Shown here: positions 18,473-26,802 of the stretch, piece by piece
How the letters are laid out: every line of letters starts with the position of its first letter
How positions within the stretch are numbered: the stretch's first letter is position 1
NCBI RefSeq assembly: GCF_015767435.1
Contig: NZ_JADWOV010000317.1
Location: 1-64,000 of the forward strand
From: Polaribacter sp. BAL334
GTDB lineage: Bacteria; Bacteroidota; Bacteroidia; Flavobacteriales; Flavobacteriaceae
DNA length: 64,000 nt
Reading direction: 5' to 3'
Made by a program: the position numbers and the translations under genes
Notes under the pieces: model-generated
What the model was told of the DNA's origin: nothing
What the model saw: only the letters and a program-made list of their open reading frames with translations
Databases searched by the model: none

Positions 18473-18515
18473 AAAAAGAGCAACTAGTTACATTCAACTT
18501 GTTGCTCTTTTTTTT
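18473..18515. terminator. Bidirectional terminator between convergent ligase and holA genes
   Basis: AAAAAGAGCAAC (18473-18484) pairs perfectly with GTTGCTCTTTTT (18501-18512) across a 16-base loop, with T tracts on both strands. It separates two convergent genes. Confidence 0.9.
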
Positions 18516-18528
18516 ATTTAAAAAAAAG

Positions 18529-19530
18529 TTAATGTAAAATCTTGAATAGCAATTCTTTTAAAATATCCTCTTGTGATTGATTTGCTCCAACACCTTTACT
18601 TTTCATATCAGCATCTCTCAAAAAAGAGAGAATACTCGTTACTTTTTGAATTGGATAATTTCTTGAAGCTAAAAAATATTCATCCACAAAATAAGGGTTA
18701 ATTCCTAATGCTGATGCAACCGATTTTTTTGATTTATCCTGCAAACCATGAAAAAAAAGCAATTGTGTAAAAAAACCATTCAACAATGAAATAGTCATTA
18801 CCAGTGGATTATTCTTAGGATTTTCAGCAAAATAATTAATGATCCTATTAGATTTTAAAATGTTCTTCTCCCCTACTGCTTTGCGCAATTCGAAGTTGTT
18901 AAAATCTTTTGAAATCCCAATATTCTCCTCAATATGTTTGTCATTTATAATAGTTCCTTCAGGAAGAATCAATACCAATTTGTTCAATTCATTGGAAATT
19001 TTACTCAAATCTGTTCCTAAAAACTCAATCAACATCAGTGCAGCTTTTGGCTCGATTTGGTATTTTTTTCCATTCAAAACTCTGCGAATCCAATCAGAAA
19101 CTTGATTTTCATAGAGTTTTTTACTGTCAAAAATCAGCCCATTTTTAGCGATGATTTTATATAATTTTTTTCTTTTATCAAGCGTTTTATACTTATAATT
19201 GAGCACTAAAACTGTACTTGGTTGAGGGTTTTCAGCATAAGAAGCTAAGTTTTCAATCGTTCTGCTCAAATCTTGCGCTTCTTTTACAATAATTACCTGC
19301 CTTTCTGCCATCATTGGATACCGTTTTGCAGCAGCAATGATATCTTCAATGGTCACATCTCTTCCATACATCACTTGTTGATTGAATCCTTTTTCAGATT
19401 CATCCAGCACATTTTTTTCAATAAAATCAGAAATTTGATCAATATAATACGATTCTTCCCCCATCAAAAAATAGATAGGTTTTAAAATTTTTCTTTTAAT
19501 ATCTGCTACAATGTCGTTAATTTCATTCAT
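18529..19530 (-). CDS. holA: DNA polymerase III subunit delta
   Basis: A 333-residue clamp-loader subunit (HolA family). It opens the beta sliding clamp as part of the DnaX complex. Family features are the N-terminal PIYFLMGEESYYIDQISDFI, the AAA+-like core with MMAERQVIIVKEAQDL near 85 and SDWIRRVLNGKKYQIEP near 145, and the C-terminal collar helices (ENIGISKDFNNFELRKAVGE). Length is normal. It is divergent from the HsdR-N-like gene with only 17 bases between the start codons, so their promoters must overlap the opposing coding regions. Confidence 0.92.
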   Translation of the reverse strand: MNEINDIVADIKRKILKPIYFLMGEESYYIDQISDFIEKNVLDESEKGFNQQVMYGRDVTIEDIIAAAKRYPMMAERQVIIVKEAQDLSRTIENLASYAENPQPSTVLVLNYKYKTLDKRKKLYKIIAKNGLIFDSKKLYENQVSDWIRRVLNGKKYQIEPKAALMLIEFLGTDLSKISNELNKLVLILPEGTIINDKHIEENIGISKDFNNFELRKAVGEKNILKSNRIINYFAENPKNNPLVMTISLLNGFFTQLLFFHGLQDKSKKSVASALGINPYFVDEYFLASRNYPIQKVTSILSFLRDADMKSKGVGANQSQEDILKELLFKILH

Positions 19531-19535
19531 TTTAT

Positions 19536-19543
19536 TACTTTTG
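19536..19543 (+). promoter_or_regulatory. -7 box immediately before the HsdR-N-like gene
   Basis: TACTTTTG fits TAnnTTTG and ends only four bases before ATG 19548, so a transcript starting at the usual distance would have almost no leader. Confidence 0.4.
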
Positions 19544-19547
19544 ATTG

Positions 19548-20003
19548 ATGCAAAAACTCAATCTTCCATCTTATTCGTTCAAACTCAAAAGTAAGGAAAA
19601 TAAGACGCTTATTTTTGATAAATTCCGAAAAAAATATGTGGTTTTAACTCCCGAGGAATGGGTTCGTCAGCATGTTGCCTATTTTTTATTGGAAGAAAAA
19701 AAATATCCAATTTCTTTGATTTCTGTTGAAAAACAATTTCTTATTAATACCTTAAAAAAAAGAACTGACATCATCATATTTAACGCTTTGGGAAATCCTG
19801 AAATTATGGTGGAATGTAAGGCTCCTTCTGTAAAAATTACGCAAGAAACTTTTGATCAAATTGCGAGATATAATTTAAAAATAAAAGCTAATTATCTTTT
19901 TGTTACAAATGGTTTAGATCATTTTTACTGTCAGATGGATTTTGAAAATGAAACCTATATTTTCTTAGAAGAACTTCCTGATTTTATTAAGAAAACTTTA
20001 TAA
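19548..20003 (+). CDS. Small HsdR N-terminal-like PD-(D/E)XK protein
   Basis: A 151-residue stand-alone version of the type I restriction enzyme HsdR N-terminal domain. PD-(D/E)XK hallmarks are RTDIIIFNALGNPEIMVECKAP at about residues 83-104, where the Asp and the ECK triad would coordinate metal, followed by QIARYNLKIKANYLFVTNG. There is no helicase domain, methylase or specificity subunit nearby, so it is not part of a type I restriction system here. The neighbours holA and a glycosyltransferase suggest a chromosomal core position. A nuclease or nucleic-acid-binding role is inferred only from the fold. I choose ATG 19548 over a TTG one codon upstream. Confidence 0.8.
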   Translation: MQKLNLPSYSFKLKSKENKTLIFDKFRKKYVVLTPEEWVRQHVAYFLLEEKKYPISLISVEKQFLINTLKKRTDIIIFNALGNPEIMVECKAPSVKITQETFDQIARYNLKIKANYLFVTNGLDHFYCQMDFENETYIFLEELPDFIKKTL

Positions 20004-20037
20004 CGAAACTCATTTTTAAAATGTAAATTCGCACCTT

Positions 20038-21036
20038 GTGAAAATAGCAATCGTCATATTAAATTGGAACGGAAAAAAACTACTGGAAAAATTCCTTCCT
20101 TCCATCGTTAATTTTAGTTCTGAAAAAGCTGAAATATTTGTAGCCGATAATGCTTCAACTGATGATTCTATCAAATTTATCAAAACTTTTTATCCCTCAG
20201 TAAACATCATCGAAAATAGCGTCAATGGTGGATATGCAAAAGGTTATAATGATGCTTTGCAAGCTGTTGAGGCTGATATTTATTGTTTGATAAATTCGGA
20301 TGTTGAAGTTACTGAAAACTGGCTTCCTCCTGTGCTAGATGTTTTTGAAAAAAATAAAAATGTAGCCATTATACAACCAAAAATATTAGATTATAAAGAT
20401 AAAAGTAGCTTTGAATATGCAGGAGCTGCAGGCGGTTTTATTGACTTTTTTGGATATCCTTATTGTAGAGGACGAGTTTTTAATTCCTTAGAAAAAGATA
20501 CCCATCAATTTAATGATACTACTGAAATATTTTGGGCTTCTGGTGCTTGTTTTTTTATTCGTTCTGAAGTTTATCATCAATTAGAAGGTTTTGATGAGAA
20601 TTATTTTGCACATCAAGAAGAAATTGATTTGTGTTGGAGAACAAATAATTTAGGTTTTGACATCAAATATGTGGGAACATCTACTGTTTTTCATATTGGT
20701 GGAGCCACTTTGCAAGAGACAAATCCTCATAAAACCTATTTGAATTTTAGAAATAGCTTGTTAAATGTGGTGAAAAATGTGCCTAAAAAATGGTTTTTAA
20801 TAGTAGTTTTTTCAAGATTGATGTTAGATGGAATTGCAGGAATCAAATTTTTAATTGAACTAAGACCAATCCACACATTTGCGATACTAAAAGCACATGT
20901 TAGTTTTTATAAAAACCTACCACTGTTCCTCAAAAAACGCAGAAAATTATACAAAAAACAAGCCTATTTTTTACACATCAGTATAGTTTGGCAATATTTT
21001 GTTTTTGGAAGAAAGAAGTTTCAAGATTTAGATTAA
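20038..21036 (+). CDS. Family 2 glycosyltransferase
   Basis: A 332-residue GT2 enzyme of the rhamnosyltransferase-like group that transfers a nucleotide-activated sugar, probably in cell-surface polysaccharide synthesis. The GT-A fold motifs are IVILNWNGKKLLEKFLPS at the N-terminus, DNASTDDSI near 39, INSDVEV near 88 and SGACFFIRSEVY near 175, followed by DENYFAHQEEIDLCWR. The C-terminal part contains a hydrophobic segment (WFLIVVFSRLML) that may attach it to the membrane. It starts with GTG 20038; a TAAATTCG box ends six bases upstream. Donor and acceptor cannot be predicted. Confidence 0.88.
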   Translation: MKIAIVILNWNGKKLLEKFLPSIVNFSSEKAEIFVADNASTDDSIKFIKTFYPSVNIIENSVNGGYAKGYNDALQAVEADIYCLINSDVEVTENWLPPVLDVFEKNKNVAIIQPKILDYKDKSSFEYAGAAGGFIDFFGYPYCRGRVFNSLEKDTHQFNDTTEIFWASGACFFIRSEVYHQLEGFDENYFAHQEEIDLCWRTNNLGFDIKYVGTSTVFHIGGATLQETNPHKTYLNFRNSLLNVVKNVPKKWFLIVVFSRLMLDGIAGIKFLIELRPIHTFAILKAHVSFYKNLPLFLKKRRKLYKKQAYFLHISIVWQYFVFGRKKFQDLD

Positions 21037-21237
21037 ACTATTTATATGATTAAATTTTATTAAGTGTTTTTTGGTTGAAAATCAACAAAGTAAGAAATCA
21101 TATTTTCAAAACAAATTCTTCTTGTTATATAAGTGAAATGCTTTTTTGTAAAATCCATCCTTCCTTATTGAAATATTTCCGAATATGAATACTAGATTTT
21201 AATAAATTAATCTATTAAAATTTTATAGAAGTATAGT

Positions 21238-21250
21238 AATGATAATCATT
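21238..21250. promoter_or_regulatory. Fur-box-like palindrome
   Basis: AATGATAATCATT is identical to the central 13 bases of the classical 19-base Fur consensus; overall agreement over 19 positions is 14. It lies about 185 bases before the ATG at 21435. AT-rich DNA can produce such a motif by chance, so iron control is only a possibility. Confidence 0.35.
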
Positions 21251-21364
21251 CATAAAATATATTGCAAAAACAAGTAGAAATCATTTTATATTAATTAAAT
21301 TTTAATGACACTCAAAAACCAATGAAAATATTTTTTAAAACCAATAATATTTAAAATAAAGCAG

Positions 21365-21396
21365 CTACCCATTTTAGGTAGTACAATTGGGTAGTA
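21365..21396. promoter_or_regulatory. Inverted and direct repeat resembling NarL/LuxR-type binding sites
   Basis: CTACCCA (21365-21371) and TGGGTAG (21388-21394) are an inverted repeat, and GGTAGTA occurs twice at a 13-base spacing. TACCCAT fits the NarL heptamer TACYYMT. The cluster lies 39 bases before the next gene. A NarL/LuxR-type response regulator is encoded 8 kb downstream in the same AT-rich block; a link is inference. Confidence 0.35.
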
Positions 21397-21434
21397 AAAG
21401 AAATAATTTTACAGCATCATAAAACTTTCAAAAA

Positions 21435-23894
21435 ATGAAAAAACTACTCACAATTATATTATTTACGATTCCTTTCTTTTTCTATTCTCAAATAAATTTA
21501 ATTAAAGATTTTTCAGGAACAGCATCAAGTAATCCTGGAAATGGTAAATCAGAAAATTTTTTTGTACAAAATAACTTGCTGTTTTTTAATGTTCAAGAAT
21601 CTGATGGATTTTTTAGATTGTTTAGTTCAGATGGAACGGAAGCAGGAACTGTAGCATTATTAAATGAAAGTTCTAAGAGATTAATTAGCGAAAAACCTAC
21701 TTGGACGATTGCAGAAAATGAAAATAATGCATTACTTTTTTTAGCTTATTTTGAAAATGCTTCAAATTTACCGGGAGCTTACAATAGAGCTTATTTTAAA
21801 AATGGAAATTTGTATGCTCCTTTAAATTACTTTACAACAGCTCCTTTACCATCAGCTAATGAAGGTCAGTTAATTTATGTAAATCTTCCTGCAACAAATT
21901 CTTCACTGCCATCAATATTATATTTTATTGATGAAAACAATCTTGTAAGAATATCCCTAAATGGAAGTAATGCAGTTTCACAAGGAAAAGTTGCTTCAGG
22001 TTGGATAACTATCAATGATATTTTTAAATTTAATGATGATATTTATTTTGTTGGTGATGAAGGTTCAGGAAATGGAATTGAATTGTACAAACATAATATA
22101 TTAAATAATACTATTTCTATGGTTGGAAACTCCAATATAAATCCCACAGGAGATAGCAATCCATCAGATTTTATAATTGCAAATAATAAACTTTATTTTA
22201 CGGCATTTAATGGAACAGAAAGGCAATTATATGTTCATGATCCTAATGCAATTGTTCAAATAGCACCAATAAATAATACTATTGATGCTGAAGAACTTAC
22301 AATTTTAGATACTGGTACTACAATATCTCTAATTTTATCATCCACTGTAAGTGGAACAAAAAGACTTGTAAGAGTTAATACAGCAAATGATAATGCTAAT
22401 TTATTGGCAAATGGGGGAACAAATCCTTCAGGATTTACACCTTTTAATGGATTTATTTACTTTTCAGCTGATGGTGCTAATGGAAATGAATTATACAAAA
22501 CAAACGGCATTAATACATCAACAGGTTTAGTTGCTAATATTAATACTTCAAGTAATAGTTCACCAAGAAATTTTTTAGAGTTTAATGGAAATCTTTATTT
22601 CAATGCAAATGATGGAATTCATGGTGAAGAACTTTGGAAAATAGATACTTCAGATAATGCAACATTAGTCCAAGACTTTGTTGTTGGTTCAGGATATTTT
22701 GCTCCAATACCACTTGCAGTATTTAATAATAAGTTGATATTAAGTGGTTTATTGAATAGCAATGAAAGAGAATTATTTGCATATAATGAAATTCCAACAC
22801 TTACTTTTGTACCAGATGATAATTTTGAACAGCAACTAATTAATCTAGGATACGATACTGTTTTAGATGATTATGTAACTACCTCTAATATTTTAAATGT
22901 GGAAACTTTAATTTTAGATGGTAGTGGTGGACTTCCTATATCAGATTTTACTGGTCTTGAAAACTTTAAAAATTTAAAAAAGTTCCAGTCAGTATTGAAT
23001 ACTGAAACAAAATTAGATTTTAGTCAAAACACAAAAATTGAAAATGTAGAGATTACTGATTTTACACTATCAAATTTAATTTTAAATCCTAGTAACAACC
23101 CTAATTTAAAAGAATTTATATTTGGATTTACCCAACTTACAAGTTTAAATTTAAGTGGATTTTCAAAATTAGGTTTTATTTATTGCGGATTTTCAAGTTC
23201 TCAATTAACAACAGTTGATATCAGTAATACCACAAATGTTAGTTTAAATGTTAATTTAACAGAAGCAAATGCATTGCAAACTTTAATTAGTGATAATTCA
23301 ACAGCTTTAACATCCTTAACTTTAGACTCTAACGTTTTAACTAATTTAGATTTAACAACCAATATTAATTTAACTAGTTTATTAATAATAGGTTCAACAC
23401 TATCTGAGCTTGATTTATCAAATAATGACATGCTAACAAATGTTTTATTATTTAGTACTCCAATATCTGCAATAAATCTCAAAAACGGAAATAATACTAT
23501 TTTAACCAACTTTAGCTCTAATAATGGTAATGACAGTTTAAATTGCATTCAAGTTGATGATGAAAATGCTGCTACCAATGGTTTAGGAGTTTATGCCTCT
23601 TGGCAAAAACCAGCAAGTACTGTTTATTCTGAAAACTGTTCGTCATTATCTGTTAGTGATTTTAATAAAATCCATTTGTCAGTTCATCCAAATCCAACAG
23701 AAAATACTTTTTCTATAAAGGGAGATTATCAAAATATTTTACAAATTGAAGTTTATGATATTAATGGTAGGAAATTGAAAACTTTTTATAAAACACAAGA
23801 AAAATATTCAATTTCAGAATTAAATTCAGGGGTTTATTTTCTAAATATAAAAGGTGAAAAATCATTTTTAACCAATAAAATCATTAAAAAATAA
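21435..23894 (+). CDS. Exported ELWxxDGT-repeat and leucine-rich-repeat protein with T9SS tail
   Basis: An 819-residue exported protein. A signal peptide (about 1-19, ending FYSQ) is followed by a propeller-like region of repeats related to ELWxxDGT (LFSSDGTEAGTVALL near 62, GIELYKHN, GNELYKTNG, GEELWKIDTSDNATLVQDF) covering about residues 20-450. A leucine-rich-repeat section (about 455-710; LKKFQSVLNTETKLDFSQN, LTSLNLSGFSKL, LSELDLSNNDML) precedes a T9SS type A tail (VHPNPTENTFSIKG near 750). Likely displayed at the cell surface or secreted, for adhesion or ligand binding; no catalytic motif is visible. It opens the AT-rich accessory block. Confidence 0.8.
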   Translation: MKKLLTIILFTIPFFFYSQINLIKDFSGTASSNPGNGKSENFFVQNNLLFFNVQESDGFFRLFSSDGTEAGTVALLNESSKRLISEKPTWTIAENENNALLFLAYFENASNLPGAYNRAYFKNGNLYAPLNYFTTAPLPSANEGQLIYVNLPATNSSLPSILYFIDENNLVRISLNGSNAVSQGKVASGWITINDIFKFNDDIYFVGDEGSGNGIELYKHNILNNTISMVGNSNINPTGDSNPSDFIIANNKLYFTAFNGTERQLYVHDPNAIVQIAPINNTIDAEELTILDTGTTISLILSSTVSGTKRLVRVNTANDNANLLANGGTNPSGFTPFNGFIYFSADGANGNELYKTNGINTSTGLVANINTSSNSSPRNFLEFNGNLYFNANDGIHGEELWKIDTSDNATLVQDFVVGSGYFAPIPLAVFNNKLILSGLLNSNERELFAYNEIPTLTFVPDDNFEQQLINLGYDTVLDDYVTTSNILNVETLILDGSGGLPISDFTGLENFKNLKKFQSVLNTETKLDFSQNTKIENVEITDFTLSNLILNPSNNPNLKEFIFGFTQLTSLNLSGFSKLGFIYCGFSSSQLTTVDISNTTNVSLNVNLTEANALQTLISDNSTALTSLTLDSNVLTNLDLTTNINLTSLLIIGSTLSELDLSNNDMLTNVLLFSTPISAINLKNGNNTILTNFSSNNGNDSLNCIQVDDENAATNGLGVYASWQKPASTVYSENCSSLSVSDFNKIHLSVHPNPTENTFSIKGDYQNILQIEVYDINGRKLKTFYKTQEKYSISELNSGVYFLNIKGEKSFLTNKIIKK

Positions 23895-23987
23895 ATGCTA
23901 GAACAATTCAAAAAATACAAACTTGAAATCTCTTTAACTGTTTTATATTCTATTTTACTTTTAATAGTAAAGGTTTTACTATTCTAG
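23895..23987 (+). CDS. Possible 30-residue single-pass membrane peptide
   Basis: An ATG directly after the upstream stop (TAAATG) opens 30 codons: MLEQFKKYKLEIS followed by a hydrophobic stretch LTVLYSILLLIVKVLLF, then TAG. A charged head and one membrane helix would make a plausible small membrane protein. There is no homology evidence, and AT-rich DNA readily gives such hydrophobic short frames, so it is only a candidate. Confidence 0.25.
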   Translation: MLEQFKKYKLEISLTVLYSILLLIVKVLLF

Positions 23988-24010
23988 AGTAATTAGTTTT
24001 TTGTTAGATA

Positions 24011-24045
24011 GATTAATTCCTTTAAAAAGGAATTAATCTTATTTT
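24011..24045 (+). terminator. Terminator hairpin before the NUDIX pseudogene
   Basis: GATTAATTCCTTT (24011-24023) pairs with AAAGGAATTAATC (24026-24038), followed by TTATTTTA. It ends the transcription unit of the ELWxxDGT/LRR protein. Confidence 0.7.
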
Positions 24046-24074
24046 ATACTTAAGATAAATAAAAAAACATATAA

Positions 24075-24656
24075 ATGATTAATAAAGTAAAGATTATAAA
24101 TACCGAAATTTTATCTGATAATTGGTATACATATAAGTAAAATAGCCTATCAATACTCTAAAAAGGATGGCTCTATTAAAACGCAAAGCAGAGAATGCTA
24201 TGATAGAGGTAATGGTGCAACAATATTTATTTACAATAAAGAATTAAAATCAATTATACTAACAAGACAATTTAGACTTCCAACATTTGTAAATGCTAAT
24301 AAAAGCGGAATGCTGATTGATGCTTGTGCAGGACTTTTAGATAAAGATAATGCAGAAGAATGTATTAAAAGAGAAACAGAAGAAGAAACAGGTTATAAAG
24401 TTACTGAGGTTAAAAAATTTTTGAGGCATATATGTCTCCTGGATCTGTAACTGAAATACTCTATTTTTTTATTGCTGAATATTCAAAAGACATAAAAGTA
24501 TCAGATGGTGTAGGAGTTGAACATGAAGAAGAAAATATCGAAGTTTTGGAAATTTCAATTGACCAAGCAATGAAAATAATAGAAAATGGCGAAATAAAAG
24601 ACGGTAAAACAATAATGTTACTTCAGTATCTAAAACTTAATAAAATACTTAAATGA
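24075..24656 (+). pseudogene. NUDIX hydrolase (NudK-like), two frameshifts
   Basis: Homology to NudK-like NUDIX pyrophosphatases runs through three reading frames. ATG 24075 gives MINKVKIINTEILSDNWYTYK and then a stop at 24138; removing one T there continues as KIAYQYSKKDGSIK, RQFRLPTFVNANKSGMLIDACAG and the NUDIX box (GLLDKDN, RETEEETGY). A second shift lies at the T run near 24418-24422, where five T instead of six separate VKKF from FEAYMSPGSVTEIL. The net frame is then restored to the end (IKDGKTIMLLQYLKL). Intact relatives hydrolyse GDP-mannose or other nucleoside diphosphate sugars. As read, no functional protein is made; sequencing error in homopolymers is an alternative. Its TGA overlaps the next gene (ATGA). 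Confidence 0.82.
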
Positions 24657-25666
24657 AAATTAAAAATTTAATCTTAATTACAACAATTTTAGCTTTGCAA
24701 AACTCACTTGCCCAAAAATCAGTTGAGGATTTCGGGTATAGACATTTTAGTATATCATTTCAAAATGATTCTGTTGATTTTATCGTTAAATCTAAAGTAG
24801 GAGATGAACTGAAGAAGAAGCCTTTATTTATTTTTATTCAAGGTTCACAGGCAAAACCCTTAATTAAGTATGATAAAAATGGAGCTCATTATTCGCCTTT
24901 TTCATTTAGTGAAAAAATATTTACAGATAAATTTCATTTAGTTTGTATCAATAAACCTAATATTCCTTTAATAATAGAAAAATCTCAATTAGGTAAAAAT
25001 GGGGAGTTTACAGATAATATTTCAAACGAACCTCCAAAGGAATACACAAAAAAAGCAAATTTAATTTATTACACAGAAAGAAATAATAAAGTCATACAGT
25101 ATCTTGAAAAACAATCTTGGGTTGATACAAATATGATGGTTGTTGCTGGTCATTCAGAAGGAAGTTCTATTGCAGTAAAAATGGCAGTATCAAATAAAAG
25201 AATCACCCATTTAATATATTCAGGAGGAACTCCCTATTATTCCAGAATTTTATCAATGATTACTCAAGATAGAAAATTAGAAAACGAAAAAGAAAGTTGG
25301 GTTGAAAGTGATTTTGAATACTGGGAAAAAGTAAATCAAAATCCATTTGAAGACACAAGACAAAATGGATGGAATGCTTACAAAGGAACTTTTACTTTTT
25401 CTGAATTACTAAATGACGATTTTAAACGTCTTACAATTCCAGTTTTGATTTCTTATGGTACAAAGGATGAAGCTTGCCCATTTAATGATTTACTTCGTAT
25501 AGAAATGATTCAGGAAAACAAAAAAAATATACATTTTAAAGCTTATTTTAATAGAGAACATAATTATTTTGAATTACAACAAAACGGAAAAGTAAATTAT
25601 GAAAAATTTGGTTGGGATATAGTTGGTACTGATTGGTTAATGTGGTTAGCTTTAAATAAAACATAA
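24653..25666 (+). CDS. Exported alpha/beta hydrolase
   Basis: A 337-residue protein with a signal peptide (about 1-20, ending LAQ) and an alpha/beta hydrolase fold. The nucleophile elbow is GHSEGS near residue 169, the acid is probably in SYGTKDEACP near 265, and the histidine in FNREHNYFEL near 303. The N-terminal FIFIQGSQAKPL forms the oxyanion-hole strand. Peptidase S9-like and esterase functions are both possible. It overlaps the NUDIX pseudogene by ATGA, so it was probably the second gene of an operon. Confidence 0.75.
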   Translation: MKIKNLILITTILALQNSLAQKSVEDFGYRHFSISFQNDSVDFIVKSKVGDELKKKPLFIFIQGSQAKPLIKYDKNGAHYSPFSFSEKIFTDKFHLVCINKPNIPLIIEKSQLGKNGEFTDNISNEPPKEYTKKANLIYYTERNNKVIQYLEKQSWVDTNMMVVAGHSEGSSIAVKMAVSNKRITHLIYSGGTPYYSRILSMITQDRKLENEKESWVESDFEYWEKVNQNPFEDTRQNGWNAYKGTFTFSELLNDDFKRLTIPVLISYGTKDEACPFNDLLRIEMIQENKKNIHFKAYFNREHNYFELQQNGKVNYEKFGWDIVGTDWLMWLALNKT

Positions 25667-25748
25667 AAAAAATAAATTAAAGTATTAATTTTTTAATATA
25701 ACCGTTAATTTATTCTCACAATTTAATTTAAAAACAAAACAAACAATT

Positions 25749-26744
25749 ATGAAAAAAATAATTTTAGGTTTAATTATAGTTTTAATTGTTTCTTGTAAAG
25801 AAAAACAAAAGATTGGATTTTCTATTAAAGGAAAAACAAACGGATTCGAAAATGGTACATTAATTTATCTGAAAATTGATAATAAAACTTTAGACTCTAC
25901 AAAAGTTGAGAACAACACTTTTAAATTTAATACTAAACTGCCATTATCTCCAATAAAATTGTTACTTCATAATAAGGATTTTTCGAATTATAGGATTTTT
26001 TGGGCTGAAAATAATGCTATGATATTTGATGCAAGTAAAACTGATTTTAGAAATGCTAAAATTACGGGATCTGAGGCAGAAAATTTAAGCTTTAGTCTTA
26101 ATAAAAAAATCGAAACTTTATCAATAAATGAAAGACAAAAAATGGAAATAGAGTTTGTGAGAAGCAATCCTAATAGTATTGTAAGTGCTGATATATTATC
26201 TATTTACTCTACAACTTGGGGAAAAGAAAAATCAAAAGAACTCTTTTTGCAATTTTCAAAAAACATTAAAAACTCAAAATATGGAAAAGAAATTGAAGAA
26301 TATTTAGAGTTCAATAAAGAACCAAAAATTGGCGAACAATTTATAGATTTCGAATCTGAGAACCAAAATGGTGAATTTAAGAAGTTGTCTGAATTAAAAG
26401 GGAAAACAGTTCTTCTTGAGTTTTGGGCGTCTTGGTGTGCTCCTTGCAGAAAAGAAAACCCAAAACTTTTAGATATATATAAAAAATATAATTCAAAAGG
26501 ATTTGAAATATTTTCAGTTTCATTGGATGAAGACAAAAGTAGTTGGATAAGAGCAATTAATGAAGATAATTTAATTTGGGAACAAGTAAGTGATTTAAAA
26601 GGTAATAGAAATAAAGCTTCATTAATTTATGGGGTTAGTGGAATACCTGATAACTTTTTAATTTCCGAAAATGGTAAAATAATTGCAAGAAATTTAAGAG
26701 TGGACAAACTAAATAAAAAGTTAGAAGAAATACTGAAACAATAA
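25749..26744 (+). CDS. TlpA-like thioredoxin lipoprotein with DUF4369-like N-terminus
   Basis: A 331-residue lipoprotein. The lipobox-like IVLIVSC at residues 11-17 follows a hydrophobic segment. Residues about 22-125 resemble the DUF4369 domain often fused to thioredoxins in Bacteroidota (FSIKGKTNGFENGTLIYLKID). The C-terminal domain (about 190-330) is a TlpA/AhpC-TSA thioredoxin fold with the CXXC motif in FWASWCAPCRKENPKLL near 225 and a cis-proline region YGVSGIPDNFLI. It probably acts as a periplasmic thiol-disulfide oxidoreductase. It sits in the AT-rich block after the alpha/beta hydrolase with an 82-base gap. Confidence 0.88.
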   Translation: MKKIILGLIIVLIVSCKEKQKIGFSIKGKTNGFENGTLIYLKIDNKTLDSTKVENNTFKFNTKLPLSPIKLLLHNKDFSNYRIFWAENNAMIFDASKTDFRNAKITGSEAENLSFSLNKKIETLSINERQKMEIEFVRSNPNSIVSADILSIYSTTWGKEKSKELFLQFSKNIKNSKYGKEIEEYLEFNKEPKIGEQFIDFESENQNGEFKKLSELKGKTVLLEFWASWCAPCRKENPKLLDIYKKYNSKGFEIFSVSLDEDKSSWIRAINEDNLIWEQVSDLKGNRNKASLIYGVSGIPDNFLISENGKIIARNLRVDKLNKKLEEILKQ

Positions 26745-26802
26745 AAAATTTCAATAAAGAGAAAGTAGCTATATTATTGAATAAAATTTATTTTAATGAT
26801 AA

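Larger units (their letters stand above)
21037..21434. other. 398-base AT-rich intergenic region with candidate regulatory sites
   Basis: No open reading frame or RNA gene is evident. It contains a Fur-box-like palindrome at 21238-21250 and a NarL-type TACCCAT/GGTAGT repeat cluster at 21365-21396, both upstream of the exported ELWxxDGT/LRR protein gene. It also marks the left edge of a more AT-rich block of accessory genes. Confidence 0.6.

Noticed and set aside
19548..20003. Type I restriction-modification system
   Set aside because: Only the N-terminal nuclease-like domain is present; no HsdM, HsdS or helicase part nearby.
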